Source: Aequorivita aquimaris
GTDB taxonomy: Bacteria > Bacteroidota > Bacteroidia > Flavobacteriales > Flavobacteriaceae
DNA: 64,000 nt
Reading direction: 5' to 3'
NCBI RefSeq assembly: GCF_001573155.1
Contig: NZ_JRWG01000007.1
Coordinates: 1-64,000, forward strand
Shown here piece after piece: positions 42,264-50,949 of this stretch. A model generated the notes under the pieces. The model was not told the origin of the DNA. It ran no database searches and saw only the letters and a list, made by a program, of their open reading frames with translations. The translations under genes and the position numbers were made by a program. Numbering within the stretch: position 1 is the first letter of the stretch; each line of letters begins with the position of its first letter.

Positions 42264-43805
42264 TTATTTTTTTAGTGAATTTAAATAAAAAATAATTGCC
42301 TTGCGAATATCGGCAGCAGTTTCAGTTTCATTAGGCGTGTAAATTTTCACGATCCCTTTGTTATCAGGCGTTAAAAACGGTATATCCAAACCTTTCAGCA
42401 AAAAGTCGCTGAAAGCAACTGTATATGTTTTATTGTCGCTAATTGTTTTATCTCCAGTTTGCCAATCTCCATTTTCGTTTTGTGAAAATTTGTAGCGTTG
42501 AAGATAAGCTCCTTCACCGCTTTGCAGGGTTCCATATTCCAAAACCTCTTTCAATAAACTTCCTTTTAAATCTACTTTCAAGACACTTCCGCCAAAGGGG
42601 AGGACTCTAAAAATATCAATACTAGTTATATCACCCACCAACCTGTCATCTATTCTTATCGATCCGCCGTTTACCAGGGCACCATCAACATTATTATTAT
42701 ATGCATATGCCATGGAACGTGTAATTAATTCACCTATATTGGTTTGCTTGCTTCTATTGGATTTATCTGTGCCATCCAACGGAGAGGAAGCGTTATAAAT
42801 TACCTCTTCAGGATTTTCTACCACCTCTTTAAGTTGTGCATCTACAAGATCTGTCCATTTGCTTACTACACGTTCTACCTTGGCTGAGGATGCTATTTTA
42901 TCTGTAACCATCATTAATTCCGAGTTAATGTGGAGGTATTTAGTACGAAGATTATAAATCAGGGTGTGTACGTATACACTTTTGGCATTGGCGTCTGCTT
43001 TAGCAATAATGGTTCTGCCTTCTTTCTCAAGCATATTATAGTGTTCGTGGCCTCCCATTATTAAAGGCAACGATCGTAATCTTCGTGCTATTTCAATATC
43101 TTCTTCTAACGAAACATGAGTAAGGCCTACAACAAAGTCAGCTTTTTGTATAGCCAGATTATATGCTCTTTCGGCATTTTCATAAATATCGCCATAAGAA
43201 ACATATGATTTTGGATTGGAAGGTAGGGTTACACCAAATACCCCAAATTTCATTTTGTTTCCATCAGCATCAATTGCATTGAAGGTAGAAAAATCTGATG
43301 TAGGTACAGTAGAGTATTCCCACTTGGTGGCAAAGGGTACCAGTCCTTTTTCGGTAACGTGTTTCACATTTGCCGTTGTCCACGTAAAATTGGATTCATT
43401 CAATCTTTTTTGTAAATCCTTTTCACTAAGGTCAAACTCATGGTTGCCGAATGTAACCAGATCGATATCCATAGCATTTAACACATCTATCATTTGTTCG
43501 CCATTTACTCGTTCGCCGTCAACTTTTAAAGTACCTATTAAGGATGGGTTTAAAAAATCGCCTGCCAAAAACAAATAGGTATTTGGAAACCTATCCTTAA
43601 TTGAATCGCGAATATGTGCCACACGCGCCAATCCGCCATACTCTCCTCCATTCAGGGGTGCAATTTCATACACATCATTAATTTGAATAAGCTTTAGGGT
43701 AATGACTCCGGCACCTTTTATTGGATCCTCGGGATATACTTGTTGAAAAATTTGGCAGCTTGAAAAAGAACAGCCCACAAAAGCCAAAAGTAAAAGTTTT
43801 CTCAT
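42264..43805 (-). CDS. 5'-nucleotidase/UshA-like metallophosphatase lipoprotein
   Basis: 513 residues. The N-terminus has a lipobox-like GCSFSSCQIF. The metallophosphatase domain has the metal ligands in LIQINDVYEIAPLNGG, FLAGDFLNPSLIG, TFGNHEFDL and MGGHEHYN. The 5'-nucleotidase C-terminal domain (NIGELITRSMAYAYNNNVDGALVNGGSIR) binds the substrate. The usual D-x-H of the first block is replaced by NDVY, so a metal ligand may differ from E. coli UshA. It directly abuts the HMG-CoA lyase stop (no gap) and is two bases from the haem gene. Confidence 0.9.
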   Translation of the reverse strand: MRKLLLLAFVGCSFSSCQIFQQVYPEDPIKGAGVITLKLIQINDVYEIAPLNGGEYGGLARVAHIRDSIKDRFPNTYLFLAGDFLNPSLIGTLKVDGERVNGEQMIDVLNAMDIDLVTFGNHEFDLSEKDLQKRLNESNFTWTTANVKHVTEKGLVPFATKWEYSTVPTSDFSTFNAIDADGNKMKFGVFGVTLPSNPKSYVSYGDIYENAERAYNLAIQKADFVVGLTHVSLEEDIEIARRLRSLPLIMGGHEHYNMLEKEGRTIIAKADANAKSVYVHTLIYNLRTKYLHINSELMMVTDKIASSAKVERVVSKWTDLVDAQLKEVVENPEEVIYNASSPLDGTDKSNRSKQTNIGELITRSMAYAYNNNVDGALVNGGSIRIDDRLVGDITSIDIFRVLPFGGSVLKVDLKGSLLKEVLEYGTLQSGEGAYLQRYKFSQNENGDWQTGDKTISDNKTYTVAFSDFLLKGLDIPFLTPDNKGIVKIYTPNETETAADIRKAIIFYLNSLKK

Positions 43806-44669
43806 TTAATGATATTTAGTAAAAATTTTAGTTGCTTCATTATGTGCGCTTTCAAAAGACATCGGGTTAATGTTGCTCGAAACTTTTTCAGCAGTAAAAT
43901 AGCTGAGCATTTTTTCGGTAGGCATGTTCCCTGTCAAATCGTCTTTAGCCATTGGGCAACCACCAAAACCTTGAATGGCTCCATCAAATCTTCTGCAGCC
44001 AGCTTTATAGGCAGCATCAATTTTTTCATGCCAAGCATTTGGTGTGGTGTGCAAATGTGCGCCAAATTCTATGTGGGGATATTTGGGTATTAAGTTAGTA
44101 AATAAATATGAAATAATATCAGGTGTAGATGAACCTACTGTATCACTAAGCGAAAGGATCCTCACCCCCATAGCTGAAAGCTTCTCCGTCCACTCCCCTA
44201 CAATATCAACATTCCAAGGGTCTCCGTAAGGATTTCCAAATCCCATGGATAGATAGGCAACTACTTTTTTATTATTTTTTTCGGCTATATTTAATATATC
44301 TTGCAATAACACTAAAGATTCACTAATTGTTTTGTGCGTGTTACGCATTTGGAAATTTTCAGAAATAGAAAAAGGATAACCCAAATAATCAATTTCAGGA
44401 TGTTTCACTGCATCTTCCGCCCCGCGAAGGTTAGCGATGATGGCGAGCAATTTACTTCTGGTTGCAGAGAGGTCAAGCTTTGAAAGCACTTCTGCAGTGT
44501 CACGCATTTGCGGAATTGCCTTTGGCGAGACGAAACTCCCAAAATCAATGGTGTCAAAACCACAGCGCAAAAGTGATTGGATATATTTCACTTTTTGCTC
44601 GGTGGGAATCCACTCTTTGATGCCTTGCATGGCATCGCGCGGACATTCTATAATTTTTACTTGCTGCAT
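43806..44669 (-). CDS. hydroxymethylglutaryl-CoA lyase
   Basis: 287 residues of the HMGL-like TIM-barrel family. It cleaves HMG-CoA to acetyl-CoA and acetoacetate in leucine breakdown. It begins KIIECPRDAMQGIKEWIPTEQK (ExPRD). Metal-binding HLHTTP and the active-site loop FDGAIQGFGGCPMAKDDLTGN with the catalytic Cys are present. The Leu dehydrogenase gene at 49720-50817 could feed the same pathway. First of a three-gene operon. Confidence 0.93.
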   Translation of the reverse strand: MQQVKIIECPRDAMQGIKEWIPTEQKVKYIQSLLRCGFDTIDFGSFVSPKAIPQMRDTAEVLSKLDLSATRSKLLAIIANLRGAEDAVKHPEIDYLGYPFSISENFQMRNTHKTISESLVLLQDILNIAEKNNKKVVAYLSMGFGNPYGDPWNVDIVGEWTEKLSAMGVRILSLSDTVGSSTPDIISYLFTNLIPKYPHIEFGAHLHTTPNAWHEKIDAAYKAGCRRFDGAIQGFGGCPMAKDDLTGNMPTEKMLSYFTAEKVSSNINPMSFESAHNEATKIFTKYH

Positions 44670-44674
44670 TGCCC

Positions 44675-44705
44675 CAAAGATAGCAATTCCTGCGCAGGCA
44701 GGAAT
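44675..44705 (-). promoter_or_regulatory. HMG-CoA lyase -7 box with adjoining palindromic repeat
   Basis: The minus strand has TATCTTTG (44682-44675), only six bases before the ATG, so the message is probably leaderless or very short-leadered. ATTCCTGC-GCAG-GCAGGAAT (44686-44705), a perfect 8-bp inverted repeat of a type scattered in Bacteroidetes genomes, occupies the place of the -33 spacer. Confidence 0.5.
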
Positions 44706-44733
44706 CTTTCAATTTTAAAAAAGAATTATGGAA

Positions 44734-45348
44734 TTAGGGCAGCAAGATAAAAATGGCAATGCCCACAAAAACAACTATCTGAAGCCACTTTAAAACAATG
44801 CCCATACTTTTCCATTGGGAGATTAAAGATGAAATCTTACCCGCCGCGAGGGCTATGCTACTGAAAGTTATAAAAGAAACCATCATAAAAGTTATTCCCA
44901 AAATGTAAAATTGCAGCACGGTGTTTCCGTTTTCATTCCAAAGAAAACCAGGGAAAAACGCCAAAAAGAAAATCATCACTTTTGGGTTTACCAAATTCAT
45001 AATAACGCCAGTTTTAAATAGTTGTGCGTATGATTTTTTTGGAGCATTTTCAGCCAAAGAAATATGCTCGTCACTTTTATAGACTTTGTACGCCAGGTAA
45101 AGCAAGTAACAAGCTCCAAAAACCTTTATTGCGTAAAAAAGTTCTTCCGAAGCAGTAATAATTGCAGAAATGCCAAAAGCCAAAAGTGTAGTGTGGACTA
45201 TGCAACCACTTATCAATCCAGCAGTTGTGGCGATGCCACTTTTGGTGCCGTTGGCCAAGGATTGCGTAAGCACATAAATATTGTCCGGTCCCGGTGAGAT
45301 GGCGAGCGCTAAAGTGGCGATTGAAAAAGAAATTAGGGTTTCAATCAT
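44734..45348 (-). CDS. LysE-family amino acid/metabolite exporter
   Basis: 204 residues with six membrane segments. Family start [25 protein letters not shown] and [22 protein letters not shown] are LysE/RhtB signatures. The substrate (amino acids or homoserine lactone-like compounds) cannot be fixed. Its start overlaps the pyrD stop by four bases. Confidence 0.9.
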   Translation of the reverse strand: MIETLISFSIATLALAISPGPDNIYVLTQSLANGTKSGIATTAGLISGCIVHTTLLAFGISAIITASEELFYAIKVFGACYLLYLAYKVYKSDEHISLAENAPKKSYAQLFKTGVIMNLVNPKVMIFFLAFFPGFLWNENGNTVLQFYILGITFMMVSFITFSSIALAAGKISSLISQWKSMGIVLKWLQIVVFVGIAIFILLP

Positions 45349-46403
45349 TTCCGCTTTAAAATCGCTTTGTTTATTTGCTTAGTCAGCCCCGGACCTTCGT
45401 AAATAAACCCTGTGTAAAGTTGCACCAAAGTTGCGCCCGCATCCAGTTTTTCCAAAGCATCTTCTGCAGAATGGATTCCGCCCACGCCAATGATAGGAAA
45501 CGCTTTGTTGCTCTTTTCCGATAGAAAACGGATTACTTCCGTGGCTCTTTTATTTAAAGGCTTTCCGCTTAAACCGCCCATTTCCTTTTTGTTTTCGGAA
45601 GTAATTCCTTCGCGGGAAATTGTGGTGTTGGTTGCAATAACACCATCAATTTTCGTGGTTTCAACAATTTCAATGATGTCCAAAAGCTGTTCATCGGTCA
45701 AATCTGGCGCTATTTTTAAAAGAATTGGTTTGCGTTTTTCTTTTGAATTATTTCTATCCTGAAGCGTTTGCAACAAATCGGTCAACGGCTTCTTTTCTTG
45801 CAAAGCGCGCAGGTTTGGCGTATTGGGTGAACTTACGTTTACCACAAAATAATCCACATAATCAAAAAGCGCCTCAAAACAGATAATGTAGTCGTTTACG
45901 GCTTCTTCATTGGGCGTAAATTTATTCTTCCCAATATTTCCGCCTATTAAAACCCTTCGATGCAGCCTTTCCTGAGCGGAGTCGAAGGGCTCAGGATGAC
46001 AATTTGCCTTCAATCTTTCAACCGCTTCTTCCACCCCGCCATTGTTAAAACCCATTCGGTTAATAATTGCGGAATCTTCTTTCAAACGAAACAAACGCGG
46101 CTTTTCATTGCCCGGTTGGGGTTTTGGGGTGACGGTTCCTATTTCAATAAAACCGAAACCGAAATTTGAAAGTTCTTTGTAAAGCTTCGCATCTTTGTCA
46201 AAACCCGCGGCAAGCCCCACTGGGTTTGGAAATTTCAATCCAAAAAGTTCGCGCTCCAGTTTTGGGTCTTCAATTTTATAAATACTTTTAAAAATACTTC
46301 CGAAGCCAATTTTATGGAAAAACCGAATCAGTGAAAAAGTGAAATGGTGAATTTTTTCAGGATCAAAGATGAAAAAAATGGGACGGATGATGGTTTTGTA
46401 CAT
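45345..46403 (-). CDS. pyrD: dihydroorotate dehydrogenase (quinone), class 2
   Basis: 352 residues. The N-terminal membrane-association helix ([23 protein letters not shown]) marks class 2. The FMN barrel has [38 protein letters not shown] (catalytic Ser region), ATNTT and [28 protein letters not shown]. It makes orotate for pyrimidine synthesis and passes electrons to menaquinone. Sixteen extra codons reading [16 protein letters not shown] are encoded by a palindromic repeat (45954-46001) inserted in frame. They come before [17 protein letters not shown], in a surface-type region between conserved blocks. The enzyme is probably still active. Confidence 0.95.
   Translation of the reverse strand: MYKTIIRPIFFIFDPEKIHHFTFSLIRFFHKIGFGSIFKSIYKIEDPKLERELFGLKFPNPVGLAAGFDKDAKLYKELSNFGFGFIEIGTVTPKPQPGNEKPRLFRLKEDSAIINRMGFNNGGVEEAVERLKANCHPEPFDSAQERLHRRVLIGGNIGKNKFTPNEEAVNDYIICFEALFDYVDYFVVNVSSPNTPNLRALQEKKPLTDLLQTLQDRNNSKEKRKPILLKIAPDLTDEQLLDIIEIVETTKIDGVIATNTTISREGITSENKKEMGGLSGKPLNKRATEVIRFLSEKSNKAFPIIGVGGIHSAEDALEKLDAGATLVQLYTGFIYEGPGLTKQINKAILKRK
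45954..46001 (-). repeat. palindromic repeat inserted in frame in pyrD
   Basis: 48 bases (16 codons). It contains CCTGAGC (45971-45977) inverted at 45989-45995 (GCTCAGG), and CCTTCGA (45954-45960) inverted at 45982-45988 (TCGAAGG). The minus-strand start TGTCATCCTGAG and core CTTCGACTCCGCTCAGG match a dispersed element; a related fragment lies at 6319-6343. The length being a multiple of three keeps the reading frame. Confidence 0.75.
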
Positions 46404-46488
46404 GGTTGAAAAATGTGGTACAAAAATACACTAATCTATGTATTTGTTATTTTGAATATGCTTTATTTTGCATTGTAAAAGAAAAGCT

Positions 46489-47751
46489 ATGATTGAAAAA
46501 CAACACCTTATTGACCGCTTCAAAAGCTACGTAACCATAGATACCGAAAGCGATCCAAACAGCGATACCACGCCCAGCACCAAAAAACAATGGGACCTCG
46601 CCAATAAACTTGCCGAAGAACTCAAGCAGATTGGAATGGAAGACGTAACCATTGACGAAAACGCCTATATAATGGCTACTTTGCCCGCCAATGTTTCACA
46701 TCCTGTTCCTGTTATTGGTTTCGTTTCACACTTTGATACTTCGCCAGATTTTACTGGCGCTAATGTAAAACCGCAAATAGTTGAAAACTACAATGGAAAG
46801 GATATTCTGCTGAACAAAGAACAGGATATCGTTCTTTCTCCAGATTATTTTGAAGATTTATTGCTTTACAAAGGCCAGACCCTCATTACAACAGATGGCA
46901 CTACGCTTTTGGGCGCTGACGATAAAGCTGGAATTACCGAAATAGTTTCCGCAATGGAATATCTTATAAACCATCCCGAGATTAAGCACGGCAAAATCCG
47001 AGTAGGCTTCACGCCCGATGAGGAAATAGGCCGTGGTGCGCATAAATTTGATGTGAAAAAATTCGGCGCAGATTGGGCCTACACCATGGACGGCAGCCAA
47101 GTGGGCGAACTGGAATATGAAAACTTCAACGCAGCCGGGGCAACGGTTACCGTAAAGGGAAAAATTGTGCATCCCGGTTATGCCAAGGGAAAAATGATAA
47201 ACAGTATGTACATCGCTACGGACTATATCAATTCGCTCCCAAGGCTGGAAACCCCTGAGCATACCGAAGGGCGGGAAGGCTTTTTTCACCTGCATGGCAT
47301 TAAAGGAACGGTTGATGAAACTAAAATTCAATACATAATCCGCGACCATGACCGTAAGCATTTTGAGGCCCGAAAAGATATGATGCAAAAACTTGCTGAC
47401 GACCTGAACGAGCAGCACGAAATGGAAGTAGTAACTGTTGAAATAAAAGACCAATATTTCAATATGCGCGAAAAGATTGAACCCGTAATGCACATTGTAA
47501 AAATTGCAAAACAAGCCATGGAGCAAGCTGGCATTGAGCCATTAATAAAACCAATTCGCGGTGGCACCGATGGTTCGCAACTTAGCTTTATGGGGCTGCC
47601 GTGCCCGAACATTTTTGCTGGGGGGCACAATTTTCACGGCAGGTATGAATATGTGCCTGTGGAAAGCATGCAAAAGGCTGTAGAGGTAATTGTGAACATT
47701 GCAAAAATTACCGCAGAGGATATCTCAAAGTTTAAAAAAGAAGAAGAATAG
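46489..47751 (+). CDS. pepT: peptidase T (tripeptide aminopeptidase)
   Basis: 420 residues from the ATG at 46489; an upstream TTG lies in the promoter region. M20-family zinc aminopeptidase acting on tripeptides in the cytoplasm. Metal and active-site regions: [12 protein letters not shown] (HxD), [15 protein letters not shown] (catalytic/bridging Asp), [15 protein letters not shown] (Glu pair), [49 protein letters not shown] (last His). Length and order are normal. Confidence 0.96.
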   Translation: MIEKQHLIDRFKSYVTIDTESDPNSDTTPSTKKQWDLANKLAEELKQIGMEDVTIDENAYIMATLPANVSHPVPVIGFVSHFDTSPDFTGANVKPQIVENYNGKDILLNKEQDIVLSPDYFEDLLLYKGQTLITTDGTTLLGADDKAGITEIVSAMEYLINHPEIKHGKIRVGFTPDEEIGRGAHKFDVKKFGADWAYTMDGSQVGELEYENFNAAGATVTVKGKIVHPGYAKGKMINSMYIATDYINSLPRLETPEHTEGREGFFHLHGIKGTVDETKIQYIIRDHDRKHFEARKDMMQKLADDLNEQHEMEVVTVEIKDQYFNMREKIEPVMHIVKIAKQAMEQAGIEPLIKPIRGGTDGSQLSFMGLPCPNIFAGGHNFHGRYEYVPVESMQKAVEVIVNIAKITAEDISKFKKEEE

Positions 47752-47770
47752 CTTTTTGAAATAGTTATTC

Positions 47771-47818
47771 AAAAAAGAAACTCCCTCAACTATTTAACAA
47801 TAGATTAAGGGAGTTTTT
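47771..47818. terminator. bidirectional terminator between pepT and yajC
   Basis: AAACTCCCT (47778-47786) pairs with AGGGAGTTT (47808-47816), with T-run on the plus side and A-run on the left side (T-run on the minus strand). It serves the convergent pepT and yajC operon. Confidence 0.8.
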
Positions 47819-47839
47819 ATTTAAAAAAGGAACAATTTA

Positions 47840-48130
47840 CTATTTCTTTTCTTTTACGGGAGCGTTTAGTTTTGCTGTTCTTTCCATAGAAATGGCAGCT
47901 CTTTCAAACTTTATTTTTCCGGCACCGCATTCAATTATGCAGGTTCCATCATCATTAAGTTCTAGTACTCTTCCGTGGATTCCGCCATTGGTAATCACTT
48001 TGTCACCTTTTTTTAATTGGGCGGCAAACTGCTTTTCCTGTTTGGCTTTTTTCATTTGGGGACGTATCAAAAAAAGGTACATCACCAAAAACAATAATAT
48101 TATTGGTAAAAAACTTTGTATTTGTTCCAT
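47840..48130 (-). CDS. yajC: preprotein translocase subunit YajC
   Basis: 96 residues. One N-terminal membrane helix (FLPIILLFLVMYLFLI) then RPQMKKAKQEKQFAAQLKKGDKVITNGGIHG, the YajC signature. It associates with SecDF. Here it is the last of the nusB-DUF1573-yajC set, an order common in Bacteroidetes. Confidence 0.95.
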   Translation of the reverse strand: MEQIQSFLPIILLFLVMYLFLIRPQMKKAKQEKQFAAQLKKGDKVITNGGIHGRVLELNDDGTCIIECGAGKIKFERAAISMERTAKLNAPVKEKK

Positions 48131-48157
48131 AGCAATTATTTATTCCTAAAATGGGTA

Positions 48158-48634
48158 TTAGGAAGTTGGGGTTTTAACGGGTGCAGCACCAGCTTTAGGG
48201 TTTACAAAAGCTTTGATTGTCAAAGTTTCTGTCCCTGCTTTTGTGTTTGTAGTAAGTGTAACTGTTTTGCTCACTTGATTTTGTCCGCTACCATTGAATT
48301 TTACCAAAAGCTCACCTGAGTCACCTGGCGCAACTGGTTCCTTAGTATATTCTGGAACTGTACAACCACAGCTACTTTTTGCATTTACAATCAATAAAGG
48401 GGCCTCACCAGTGTTTTTGAATTTAAAAACGTGCTCCACATTTGTCCCTTGGTCAATAGTACCAAAATCAAATTGACTTTCTTCAAAAGTGATTACTGGA
48501 AATTTGCCAGATTCTGCATCACGCGCCTCTGCTGTTGCAACATTTTCTTCGTTTACTTTATCTGCTGCATTATCCTTGCAAGAAGAAAAAGCGAAAACAG
48601 ATAGTATTGCTACTAATAATACTGATTTTTTCAT
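48158..48634 (-). CDS. DUF1573-domain lipoprotein
   Basis: 158 residues with a lipobox (FAFSSCKDN). The single DUF1573 beta-sandwich has FDFGTIDQGTNVEHVFKFKNTGEAPLLI and the conserved Cys-Gly-Cys in NAKSSCGCTVPEY. It is probably an envelope protein of ASH/MSP-like fold; the precise role is unknown. It lies 55 bases after nusB and 27 bases before yajC. Confidence 0.9.
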   Translation of the reverse strand: MKKSVLLVAILSVFAFSSCKDNAADKVNEENVATAEARDAESGKFPVITFEESQFDFGTIDQGTNVEHVFKFKNTGEAPLLIVNAKSSCGCTVPEYTKEPVAPGDSGELLVKFNGSGQNQVSKTVTLTTNTKAGTETLTIKAFVNPKAGAAPVKTPTS

Positions 48635-48689
48635 GATAATTGTTATTTTTTATGTTTTTAGCACGCCAAAAATAGGGATTTTTTTACTT

Positions 48690-49634
48690 TTATTGAAGTC
48701 CGCGTCCAATTTTATTGAGTTTGCCATTTTCTTCAAATTCCTTCACTATTTTATCCAGAATTCCGTTGACAAAAATGCTGCTTTTAGGCGTTGAATATTC
48801 TTTGGAAACCTCTAAATACTCGTTGATTGTGGCCCGAACAGGAATTGATGGGAAATATAAAAATTCAGCAATGCCCATTTTCAGAATTATCAAATCTACA
48901 TCGGCGATGCGTTCTTGGTCCCAGTTTGGTGTTTTTCCCTCAATCTGTGCATTTAGCTTGTCTTCGTTCAAAATCACTTTTCTGAAAAGCTGCAATGCGT
49001 ACTCTCGGTCTTCCTCATTTTTATAGAGGTTGGGAACCAAAAGCGAGGAGGCATTTTTCTCCGAAAGTTTATTTAGCATCTTTACAATGGCCGTATTCAC
49101 AATGGGAAAATCATCTACCCAAGTCAATCTTTTGTCTTCTAAATAATCGTAAAGCTTTTCATTTGGCGCCACTAATTCCTTGAAAACCTTAATTATGAAA
49201 TCTCTATCTTCTTTATAAGTAGTTTCTTTTTTTGAAAGGTAATCATCGTACCATTCCAATTGGCGCAGCTCGTTAAAAATAATTGAAACATACTCGCTGT
49301 CCAATTTCCAGTAATTGAGTTTTTTCTTTTCAATAATATTAGAAAAGGTTGCGTTTTCGGCAATTACCTTTAAAAGCTTGTTGTCAACAAAAGTACGGCT
49401 GGGGTTCTTTTCAAGTGTGGTAGCAAGGTGTTTTTTTTGCGAACGGTTAAGGAAGCTTTCTGCTTGCTCCTGAAGTGAAACAAGCAACTGCAACAACAAT
49501 AAATAAAGATCCTGCATTTGGTCTATGCTGTGCAACAGAAATTTTTCCTGTGAATCAATATCTGGGTTTACCCGTTGGTTAAAGGCGTAAACGGACTGCA
49601 AAACTTTTACTCGTATATGTCTTCTTGTAAGCAT
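48690..49634 (-). CDS. nusB: transcription antitermination factor NusB, long form
   Basis: 314 residues, about twice the E. coli length (139), as usual in Bacteroidetes. The N-terminus MLTRRHIRVKVLQSVYAF gives the RNA-binding start. The classical C-terminal NusB fold is in the last ~120 residues (LQLFRKVILNE, ERIADVDLIILKMGIAEFLYFPSIPVRATINEYLEVSKEYSTPKSSIFVNGILDKI). The middle is a family-specific helical insertion. NusB with NusE binds boxA and supports rRNA transcription. Confidence 0.93.
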   Translation of the reverse strand: MLTRRHIRVKVLQSVYAFNQRVNPDIDSQEKFLLHSIDQMQDLYLLLLQLLVSLQEQAESFLNRSQKKHLATTLEKNPSRTFVDNKLLKVIAENATFSNIIEKKKLNYWKLDSEYVSIIFNELRQLEWYDDYLSKKETTYKEDRDFIIKVFKELVAPNEKLYDYLEDKRLTWVDDFPIVNTAIVKMLNKLSEKNASSLLVPNLYKNEEDREYALQLFRKVILNEDKLNAQIEGKTPNWDQERIADVDLIILKMGIAEFLYFPSIPVRATINEYLEVSKEYSTPKSSIFVNGILDKIVKEFEENGKLNKIGRGLQ

Positions 49635-49665
49635 ATTTTAGAAAGAACTGTTTTTAAAGAAACAA

Positions 49666-49698
49666 CGCACAAGAATGTTCTTGTGCGCTGCAAAGATA
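49666..49698 (-). promoter_or_regulatory. nusB -7 box and 5' hairpin
   Basis: The minus strand has TATCTTTG (49698-49691). Directly downstream CGCACAAGAA (49666-49675) and TTCTTGTGCG (49678-49687) make a 9-10 bp stem, which would be the very 5' end of the nusB message. It could equally be a weak terminator for the Leu dehydrogenase gene upstream, but lacks a clean T-run. Confidence 0.55.
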
Positions 49699-49719
49699 GT
49701 GTTTTAAAAAAACCGAAAC

Positions 49720-50817
49720 CTATTTTTCGTTTTTTCTTGCATCAATTCTAGCTTGGGCTACGTTGAAGGCTGCTTGATGCGTTGTAATATTATCTGCATC
49801 AGCTTTTTTCAAAATTTCAAGCGTAGTGTTATAAATGTTTTCAGTCTTGCGCATTATTTCCTTTCGGTCATAATTTTCTAGTTCTGCATACACGTTTATA
49901 ATTCCACCGGCGTTAATCAAGAAATCTGGTGCGTAAACTATTCCTCTTTCACGAAGCATTTTCCCGTGCTTTTGCTCTTCAGCCAATTGATTGTTTGCAG
50001 CACCTGCAATAATTTTTGTGCTTAATTGGTTTATGGTAAAATCATTAACAGTAGCTCCTAATGCACAAGGCGCATATATATCCATTTCTTCTGCATAAAT
50101 GTTGTCTCCACCATATATGTTCACGCTGTATTTATCGCGAACTTCTTCCAAACGATCTTGGTTAATATCGGCAATATATACTTTTGCACCTTCATTGCTC
50201 AAGTTTTCAACTAGAGCTTCACCTACGTTTCCAATTCCTTGAACGTAAATAACTTTATCTTCCAGTATATCGCTTCCAAATTTATATTTTGCCGCAGCTT
50301 TCATTCCCATAAAAACACCATAAGCAGTAACCGGTGAAGGGTTGCCCGCGCCACCTTTTGATTCAGAAATTCCTGTAACGTAAGGGGTAACCGTGCGCAC
50401 CAAATCCATATCTGAAGTTGCCATTCCCACATCTTCGGCAGTAATGTATTTTCCGCCAAGAGAATGTACAAACTCACCAAACTTCAGCATTAATTCTGGA
50501 GTTTTTTGGGTTTTTGCATCACCTATCAAAACCGCTTTTCCGCCGCCAAGGTTTAAGCCCGTGATTGCACTTTTGTAGGTCATCCCGCGTGAAAGACGCA
50601 ATACGTCGTTCAAGGCTTCCCACTCGCTGGTATAATTCCACATTCTGGTGCCGCCCAAAGCAGGTCCCAAAACCGTATTGTGGATACCAATTATTGCTTT
50701 TAATCCAGTATCTTTGTCGTTGCAAAAAACGATTTGCTCGTGATTGTCAAAAGACATTTGCCCGAAAACCGGGTCTATTTTATGAAGTTCGTTTGTTTTA
50801 ATTACTTCAGTTACCAT
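49720..50817 (-). CDS. Leu/Phe/Val (branched-chain/glutamate-type) dehydrogenase
   Basis: 365 residues from ATG 50817 (MVTEVIKTNELHKIDPVFGQ); an ATG eight codons earlier (50841) is also in the transcript. Typical Leu-dehydrogenase parts are TVLGPALGGTRMWNYTSE, GMTYKSAITGLNLGGGKAVL with the catalytic Lys, TAEDVGMATSDMDLV and the NAD fold VIYVQGIGNVGEALVENL. It deaminates branched-chain amino acids to 2-oxo acids. With HMG-CoA lyase nearby it suggests leucine breakdown. Confidence 0.92.
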   Translation of the reverse strand: MVTEVIKTNELHKIDPVFGQMSFDNHEQIVFCNDKDTGLKAIIGIHNTVLGPALGGTRMWNYTSEWEALNDVLRLSRGMTYKSAITGLNLGGGKAVLIGDAKTQKTPELMLKFGEFVHSLGGKYITAEDVGMATSDMDLVRTVTPYVTGISESKGGAGNPSPVTAYGVFMGMKAAAKYKFGSDILEDKVIYVQGIGNVGEALVENLSNEGAKVYIADINQDRLEEVRDKYSVNIYGGDNIYAEEMDIYAPCALGATVNDFTINQLSTKIIAGAANNQLAEEQKHGKMLRERGIVYAPDFLINAGGIINVYAELENYDRKEIMRKTENIYNTTLEILKKADADNITTHQAAFNVAQARIDARKNEK

Positions 50818-50858
50818 AGCTTTTTTAATTATTTTATTCATCCTTTAAAAAGGCGGTG

Positions 50859-50890
50859 CAAAAGTAGCTTATTGTTGTCAATTCCACAAA
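50859..50890 (-). promoter_or_regulatory. promoter of the Leu dehydrogenase gene
   Basis: On the minus strand TTTG (50890-50887), a 20-base spacer and TACTTTTG (50866-50859), followed by CACCGCC: a good Bacteroidetes promoter. Confidence 0.75.
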
Positions 50891-50949
50891 GCAATGGTTG
50901 TTAATTTAAGAATTTTAAAAAAGTTAGCGTGCAGCTAACTGAAGCATAA

